Source of the DNA: Pyrinomonadaceae bacterium
GTDB lineage: Bacteria > Acidobacteriota > Blastocatellia > Pyrinomonadales > Pyrinomonadaceae
DNA length: 6,792 nt
Assembly: GCA_014379075.1 (NCBI GenBank)
Contig: JACMMN010000029.1
Span: 1 to 6,792 of the forward strand
Direction of reading: 5' to 3'
Positions 6,474 to 6,792 of this stretch are shown here, in pieces. The first letter of the stretch is position 1; each line of letters opens with the position of its first letter. A model generated the notes under the pieces. The model saw only the letters and a program-made list of their open reading frames with translations. It was not told where the DNA came from and searched no databases. The translations under genes were made by a program, and so were the position numbers.

Positions 6474-6482
6474 TTAGACGTT

Positions 6483-6792
6483 ATGTTACAGCCGAAAAAG
6501 GTAAAGCACCGGAAAGTTCAGAAAGGCCGCAATCGCGGGATGGCAACGCGTGGCGACAACCTTGACTTTGGTGACTTCGGACTTAAAACATTGGAAGCGG
6601 GATGGATCACTGACCGCCAGATCGAAGCGGCTCGTATCGCGATGACGCGTCACGTTAAACGTGGCGGCAAGATTTGGATCAGAATGTTTCCCGATAAGCC
6701 GATCACGAAGAAACCGGCCGAAACTCGCGGTGGTGGTGGTAAAGGTTCTCCCGATCATTGGGTTGCGGCCGTGAAACCGGGCCGTGTGCTTT
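6483..6792 (+). CDS. rplP: 50S ribosomal protein L16, 3' end outside window
   Basis: L16 binds near the A and P sites of the large subunit and helps place tRNA. The frame is open from the ATG at 6483 to the window edge, giving 103 residues of the usual 136 or so. It begins MLQPKKVKHRKVQKGRNRG, then DFGDFGLKTLEAGWIT (28-43), RQIEAARIAMTRHVKRGGKIWIR (45-67) and FPDKPITKKPAETR (69-82), and reaches the SPDHWVAAVKPG strand. The Arg at 82 aligns with the Arg hydroxylated by YcfD in E. coli. The loop after it reads GGGGKG where the family usually has MGKGKG. The gene follows rpsC by 43 nt, as expected, and rpmC would be next in the standard order. Confidence 0.96.
   Translation, partial: MLQPKKVKHRKVQKGRNRGMATRGDNLDFGDFGLKTLEAGWITDRQIEAARIAMTRHVKRGGKIWIRMFPDKPITKKPAETRGGGGKGSPDHWVAAVKPGRVL

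Overview
The window is a bacterial ribosomal-protein operon read entirely on the + strand. It runs from tuf (EF-Tu) into the S10 operon: tuf, rpsJ (S10), rplC (L3), rplD (L4), rplW (L23), rplB (L2), rpsS (S19), rplV (L22), rpsC (S3) and the first 103 codons of rplP (L16), which continues past the right edge. Gene order is the classical one. No gene is broken, and there is no RNA gene, insertion sequence or CRISPR array.

Organism: a free-living-type bacterium of moderate GC (tuf is roughly 57-60% in the parts counted). The EF-Tu and ribosomal protein sequences, the long Lys/Ala-rich tails and the repeat-filled gaps look to me most like Acidobacteriota, perhaps the Blastocatellia side. That is an impression from memory, not a phylogeny, and confidence is low to moderate.

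The genes all serve translation. EF-Tu delivers aminoacyl-tRNA. S10, S19 and S3 build the head of the small subunit. L3, L4, L2, L22, L23 and L16 build the large subunit around the peptidyl transferase centre and the exit tunnel. L4 and L22, whose loops form the tunnel constriction, both carry long low-complexity C-terminal tails. S3 ends in an Arg/Gly-rich tail.

The unexpected part is between the genes. Each of the six gaps longer than 60 nt is almost wholly filled by its own imperfect inverted repeat. Each arm is itself a short tandem array: 7-nt units in five gaps and 8-nt units in one. The unit sequence differs from gap to gap, but the design is the same: arms of about 21-50 nt, a short loop, the left arm starting at or just after the stop codon and the right arm ending 3-19 nt before the next start. 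The junctions that lack such a repeat (rplD/rplW overlap, rplV-rpsC, rpsC-rplP) carry the clearest Shine-Dalgarno sequences. EF-Tu also has an atypical switch I: the usual Arg-Gly-Ile-Thr-Ile is Lys-Thr-Val-Thr-Ile, with two extra residues upstream, and it lies in the most G/C3-rich stretch of the gene counted. No promoter or rho-independent terminator was found, so the set is probably one transcript that begins upstream of the window and continues beyond it.
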